From Bacteroidota bacterium (lineage in GTDB: Bacteria > Bacteroidota > Bacteroidia > Chitinophagales > Chitinophagaceae): 34,143 nucleotides of DNA. Below the pieces are notes generated by a model, which worked only from the letters and a program-made list of their open reading frames with translations, did not search any database and was not told the origin of the DNA. The DNA lies in contig JAGWWM010000025.1 of assembly GCA_018970395.1 (NCBI GenBank), forward strand, positions 1-34,143. Direction: 5' to 3'. Below, piece after piece: positions 32,801 to 34,143 of the stretch. The translations under genes were made by a program, and so were the position numbers. How positions within the stretch are numbered: the stretch's first letter is position 1; every line of letters starts with the position of its first letter.

Positions 32801-34143
32801 TACGCTTGGTGGTACGCCAACTTTCACATTCGCTGATAAGAATGTGGGTACATCTAAATCTATTTCTACTACAGGCTATACATTGAGTGGTGCTGATGCA
32901 AGCAACTACAGCTTAACACAGCCTACGCTGAGTGCCAATATCACCGCTAAAGGTTTAACTATCACCGGACTTACCGGCGTGAACAAAACATACGATGGTA
33001 CAACCTCGGCTTCTGCTACAGGTACGCCTGTATTGAGCGGGAGAGTAAGTGGTGATGTGGTAACAATTGGAGGCACGCCTACTTTCACATTTGCAGATAA
33101 GAATGCAGGTTCCGGTAAATCTATTTCTACAACAGGATATACAATTAGTGGTGCCGATGCAGGCAACTATAGTTTAACACAACCAACTTTAAGTGCCAAT
33201 ATCACCCCTATATCAATCGTACTAAAAGCGAATAATGCAACCAAATGTACCGGCAATACTTTAAGCTTTACCGGAAATGAGTTCACAATAACCAGTGGCT
33301 CATTCTTGAGTGGAGATGGCGTAACCAGTATTGGATTTATTAGTACCGGTGCAGCTTCTCAAGCACTTGCCGGCACCTATGCCATAGTGCCAAACTCCGA
33401 CAGCATTAGCGGCACCGGTTTATCCAACTACAGTATCAGCTACTCCAATGGTACTTTACTGGTTGGAACCTGCTACCAAATCACCTATATCGGAAATACC
33501 CACACAAGCGGAACTGCCCCAACGACAACTAACTTTGTTTCAGGGGAGAGTGTTAAACTGGCAAATGCCGGCAGTCTTCTTAAATCGGGTCGTATCTTCC
33601 TGGGCTGGAATACGCAGGCGGATGGTTTAGGTACTTTCTATGCTGCCGATTCCTCCTATACGCTTACCTCTAGCCTTAGCCTCTATGCACGATGGGCAGG
33701 CACTGCTGCAACCGGCAAAAAAGTATGGGTAGCCAATACAGGAAACTGGAATGTTGCAACCAACTGGCATCCTGCCGTTGCACCAGCTGCTTCTGATGCC
33801 TTGTATGTGGACGGAGGCACCCCTGCTATCAATGTCTCCTATACCATTGGTGCTGCGGGTAGCTTAGTGCTGGCAGAAAATGCTAATCTTACAATCAATC
33901 CGGGGGTTACTCTTACCATTACGGGCACAGCTAACTTAGGCGGTCGTCCGGTCACAATAAAATCTACCTTATCGGGCAGTGGCGCTATTGGTGCCATCGG
34001 AGGTACAAATGGTGCCAACCTAACCGGTGCTACCAACGTAACGGTAGAGCGCTATATGCGCGGCAGAAGAAAATGGCGCGCTATCACGGCTCCTCTTACA
34101 ACGAGTGTGAACGATGGCAGTATCTATGCCAACTGGCAGAATA
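23880..34143 (+). CDS. Giant secreted multi-repeat adhesin-like protein (paralog 3; runs off right edge)
   Basis: This frame has 3421 codons and no stop before the window ends. The leader is unusual: about 55 residues coded by heptanucleotide repeats, then a hydrophobic core (LLTIFFLLI) and the same GWGQ cleavage site as the other two giants at residue 78. No ATG, GTG or TTG lies between the last repeat and GWGQ, so initiation must be upstream; I chose the ATG at 23880. Domains by residue: jelly-roll-like (80-225), FN3-like domains (about 226-580), a PATR repeat (LSGPNTYSG, about 843), two Shr/DUF1533-like domains (about 1025-1120 and 1390-1480, FTDDANWR and FADNSAWR), each followed by a Big-like domain, a PPC-like sandwich (about 1590-1710), more FN3-like domains, YDG/MBG repeats (about 2672-3110), an InlB-type Flg_new repeat (about 3200-3275, GRIFLGWNTQADG) and a segment ending RYMRGRRKWRAITAPL, usual ahead of T9SS tails. 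A sorting tail is expected outside the window. Confidence 0.85.
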   Translation, partial: MNLVSKSKGKSQNFEVESLKLKVESEKSLLVIGYKLLVGLFSNRNNQQPTTNNQQLLTYLSTLLTIFFLLITTTGWGQTTIFSYTNTTASYTNLGWTATNNITPNPIDQTSYLLLDAGNPSDLLTSGNYDLSAYSYVVLNVNVATFGTGSNPSLKVEISSATGSTFTALATSYTSATPSSSTYITGGPIVIPAPSGGFTTTTKFRFSNSITSGRGVRIQSLNVVAPTQASSVTFSSVTNTGFTLNWTDGSNGSSGRRAVFVAQASTGNAAPVNGTTYTASTDWSTKGTQIASTGWYCVYNNTGTHTAGVTLSNLSAGTTYRVMVCEYEGSGATSVFNLTTATNNPNNQATTSGCTAPSTQAGTISLSSTSTSGSNYSFTRGNGTGGVIVVARLTATSSVDPTSGTTYTPSATGSFTGTTTTGTGNIVIYNGTAAGVSTATGNLSISNLSAGTQYTLTAYEFNTTGTCYNTTSPPSTSFYTLCTAPTTTTPTTVGSKSFTATWGSVTGASSYKLDVSVASDFSSFVTGYNDLTVSGTSQSVTGLNYNTLYYFRVRAINAASAASANSNTSSITTLTQATSLVLVSVPATGSVATNLSSFTVEARRSNNSVDDAYTSNVSISKVSGAGAISGNGAVAAVAGVATFASVQFSSADTYTISATDGTLTSTTSGNIVVSIPNATSILWSSTSSSTWLTGGNWTGGSFPTSSQVAQFGTNAPNGNICSINLNSGSTNNGAKNQIVGAVELASAASASVTIGNSSTTAGASGNLTISGVVVNGVSNTILRNNNSNTLTFQDAVSGGTQTMGIALGNATENIVRIESSGGITISSIISGASRNLTKTGSGAGVLTLSGPNTYSGNTTISAGTLALSGSGSIASSPQIIIGSGATFNVSGLTSALSLGSSQSLRTSATGSNTTSTVTVASAKDLTLSAGGLFFTAYGGGATAPLTVTGSSAGALALNSSPVTVTTTAALAVGTYKLIVKGGSATGVSGTPGSLTINGSGTASNTTSALSVVNGELILTVSSLTGLTPPTLTAATGATVDNTFKITFTDDANWRTTISSITVGGSTLPTSAYNTATEGEITFDPSQSALLQSAGSKTIVISATTFNYNDATIAQSIAAGVAQNLSVSTQPVAPTTNGGALATQPVVTIRDQYNNTLTGSSASVSAAVGSGSWTLGGTTSVNASSGVATFSGLTATSSNAVTGANITFTSGALSVTSNNFNIPAPQIGTYAFAGTPGTLAATGVASNVTFGNISLTGISQNSNSANAFSGSASWGLTFSSSSRYLEFTITANSGFLITPTDFVMDVFRSGAGATNYAVRSSVGDYASDLATGTVTTSATTISPISLSGASYTSLSSITFRIYGWGGNSSGDFRLDNIIVRGSVSAALTPPTITAAGSATVDGAFNVTFADNSAWRSAITGITVGGTALDASAYSVSAGQIAFTPSASTLLQSSGSKSIAVLATGYSNATVTQTIGVGAASKLGITTQPVAPTSNGGSLATQPVIAIQDQYGNTTSSTATVVAAVGAGTWTIGGTTSRAGVSGTATFTNLTATSASAVTGATISFSSSGLTGVTSNTFNIPAPPPANDLCASPTSLTVGAAAVSGTTVNATYTTLLNEPFTAYSDVWYSFTAAQTGIYTVSVTNTASVDYDVYAFSSCPSNATGYVTGGSAATSSASSETMTFNGTSGTTYLVRVANTTSAAGSAFNISVAYLAPQPTAASAVTFVSRTNNSISISWTNGDGANRIVVARTSGTSATAPADGTGYTVNSASFSDNTNGITGSGRIVVYNGSGNSVTVTGLNAGASYSFDVYEYNGSGSTANYAAAASLPTQYTLSAEPTAHANSFTATVASATSINLGFSASSTISSSGYLILRKSSAFVSGDYPSDGTAPAAGNAVGPNGAVVNSVITTTSATTSTSTSLSSDVTYNYLLIPFNWDGTNAVTTNYYTGGTIPTANASTPSAATDAVAVSSSESATISSLINTAAPLTSSTGTQVWQFTIRDGGSGLNDNDALPTKVSQIVLTANASSNVTSWTTSILTVALFDGSTLLATGTVGNPTNNITFSGLTLSIPDGQSKTLSIRLSLKTTLGITDDGKKFVFSLTNANITTATDGTSSSASSFSAINSSTTSNVIAVVATKLAFVQQPSNVNITATMSPSVTVEAEDANGNPDLDYVTNVSITSTGTLTGSPLSATPSSGLATFSNIVHTANATQTGRTLTATSGSLTSATSTTFTVSFVPVNIYLHNFTSASTQAPPYTTAPNTFDENLSSSSWTNSLNTNFTASAGNSGTSLSVSNSGSSNYSYTLTFNVSSGYELSVTSFSFWRVRSNNGPQNWSMTINGTSVGSGTVPTTGAAISQTNVSNTISKLTGQVTIVLSLSTISGTGGTFRLDDFTLNGNVTCITPSNKTVAASSASVCSGSSTNITVASSEIGVSYQLRNNADNTEIGSAVAGTGGMINLPTGNLTQATTFNVLATNSAATCSPSPLQMTNTPQVTVNSTTALVLTGSSICTSPGGNGTITSTTSVVGVNYQLYNSSDAVVQSAKAGTGSGLTWSSLPAGDGYYVIATNATTNCTATSNSVNVTNTSNPLAPSSGNNSKTYDGATNATTIAATPGSGQTIDWYADATSGSALSSNSTTYLPTAVNSGTYTFYAEARNTTTGCVSASRTAVTLTINKIALTASLTGTVSKVYDGTTGATLTSANYSLSGLVGSENVTVTNTTGSYDTKNAGTGKTVTVSSPLTLGGADASNYTISGNATGTVGTITAKGLTITGLTGVNKVYDGNTTASATGTAALSGIVSGDVFSLSGTPEFTFATADVGTGKSISTTGYALSGADAGNYSLTQPTLSANITAKGLTITGLSGVNKVYDGNTTASATGTAALSGVVASDAVTLGGTPTFTFADKNVGTSKSVSTTGYTLSGADAGNYSLTQPTLSANITAKGLTITGLTGVNKVYDGNTTASATGTAALSGVVGSDAVTLGGTPTFTFADKNVGTSKSISTTGYTLSGADASNYSLTQPTLSANITAKGLTITGLTGVNKTYDGTTSASATGTPVLSGRVSGDVVTIGGTPTFTFADKNAGSGKSISTTGYTISGADAGNYSLTQPTLSANITPISIVLKANNATKCTGNTLSFTGNEFTITSGSFLSGDGVTSIGFISTGAASQALAGTYAIVPNSDSISGTGLSNYSISYSNGTLLVGTCYQITYIGNTHTSGTAPTTTNFVSGESVKLANAGSLLKSGRIFLGWNTQADGLGTFYAADSSYTLTSSLSLYARWAGTAATGKKVWVANTGNWNVATNWHPAVAPAASDALYVDGGTPAINVSYTIGAAGSLVLAENANLTINPGVTLTITGTANLGGRPVTIKSTLSGSGAIGAIGGTNGANLTGATNVTVERYMRGRRKWRAITAPLTTSVNDGSIYANWQN
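23922..23995 (+). repeat. Heptad repeats (AAAGTTG and TTATTGG types) coding the start of giant protein 3
   Basis: GAAGTTG, AAAGTTT, AAAGTTG, AAAGTTG and AAAGTGA follow each other from 23922 to 23956. TTATTGG, TTATTGG, TTATAAG and TTGTTAG follow from 23964 to 23991. Both keep a 7-base period and lie in the reading frame of the giant gene. Confidence 0.75.
24012..24045 (+). repeat. Heptanucleotide SSR (AACAACC, 4.9 copies) in the leader of giant gene 3
   Basis: AACAACC is repeated exactly four times (24012-24039), followed by six of its seven bases. Seven is not a multiple of three, so gaining or losing one copy shifts the frame. It lies about 70 bases before the codons of the GWGQ cleavage site. 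Confidence 0.9.
26956..28615 (+). repeat. Duplicated composite module in giant gene 3
   Basis: A Shr/DUF1533-like domain followed by a Big-like domain occurs at about 26956-27540 and again at about 28036-28615. Shared motifs are (T/A)PPT(L/I)TAA, F.D...WR, GI.V/TVGG, LLQS.GSK and QPVAPT.NGG.LATQPV. A different beta-sandwich lies between the two copies. Confidence 0.7.
31893..33209 (+). repeat. YDG/MBG-type tandem repeat array, 261-bp period
   Basis: Four units start at 32166, 32427, 32688 and 32949, each exactly 261 bp (87 codons), opening KGLTI(T)GL.GVNK.YDG and ending DA.NYSLTQPTLSANIT. A diverged leading unit of 273 bp begins at 31893. The family occurs in large bacterial surface proteins. 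Confidence 0.9.

Noticed and set aside
32166-33209. Regular 261-bp repeats as a CRISPR or satellite array
   Set aside because: The repeats are in frame, coding and match YDG/MBG-type protein repeats; there are no spacers.

Overview
This window looks like accessory chromosome of a Bacteroidota (Bacteroidetes) bacterium, probably of the Chitinophagaceae/Sphingobacteriia kind. The reasons are type IX secretion (T9SS) C-terminal sorting domains on several proteins, promoter elements of the TTTG-N20-TAnnTTTG type, weak ribosome-binding sites with A-rich leaders, and several AAA_14/DUF4143 ATPases. I see no rRNA, tRNA, CRISPR array, transposase or phage gene.

Layout. (1) 1-929, minus strand: the N-terminal part of a secreted parallel beta-helix protein that runs off the left edge. 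(2) 930-1320: an intergenic stretch with a 13-bp palindrome and a good promoter for the next gene. (3) 1321-6684 and 6836-15844: two paralogous giant T9SS-secreted proteins (1787 and about 3002 aa). They share a near-identical signal peptide, Gly-rich head domains, autotransporter-type (PATR) beta-strand repeats and sorting tails. The second is an expanded version of the first. (4) 15845-23879: an island of small accessory genes. It holds three AAA_14/DUF4143 ATPases with C-terminal PD-(D/E)XK-like motifs, two related small coiled-coil membrane proteins, a small T9SS protein, a two-domain fasciclin lipoprotein and a HigB/HigA-type toxin-antitoxin pair. GC-rich palindromic repeats and heptanucleotide-phased AAC tracts lie between these genes. 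(5) 23880-34143: the first 3421 codons of a third, still larger secreted adhesin-like protein that runs off the right edge. It carries FN3-like, PATR, Shr/DUF1533-like, YDG/MBG and InlB-type repeats.

Working together: the large proteins should pass the Sec system with cleavable signal peptides and then leave through T9SS to the surface as adhesins or matrix proteins. The third has no sorting tail inside the window. The island between them looks like a site of gain and shuffling, with repeat-bounded cassettes and ATPases that each have their own palindromic operator.

The most interesting signals are: a heptanucleotide repeat (nearly five copies, so out of register with codons) that must be translated in the leader of the third giant gene, a candidate phase-variation switch; 32-bp-phased operators of unrelated sequence in front of two of the ATPase paralogs; a composite intergenic repeat ending in an identical 20-mer three times, which brackets the small-gene cassettes; and mosaic amplification of repeat modules inside the giant genes.
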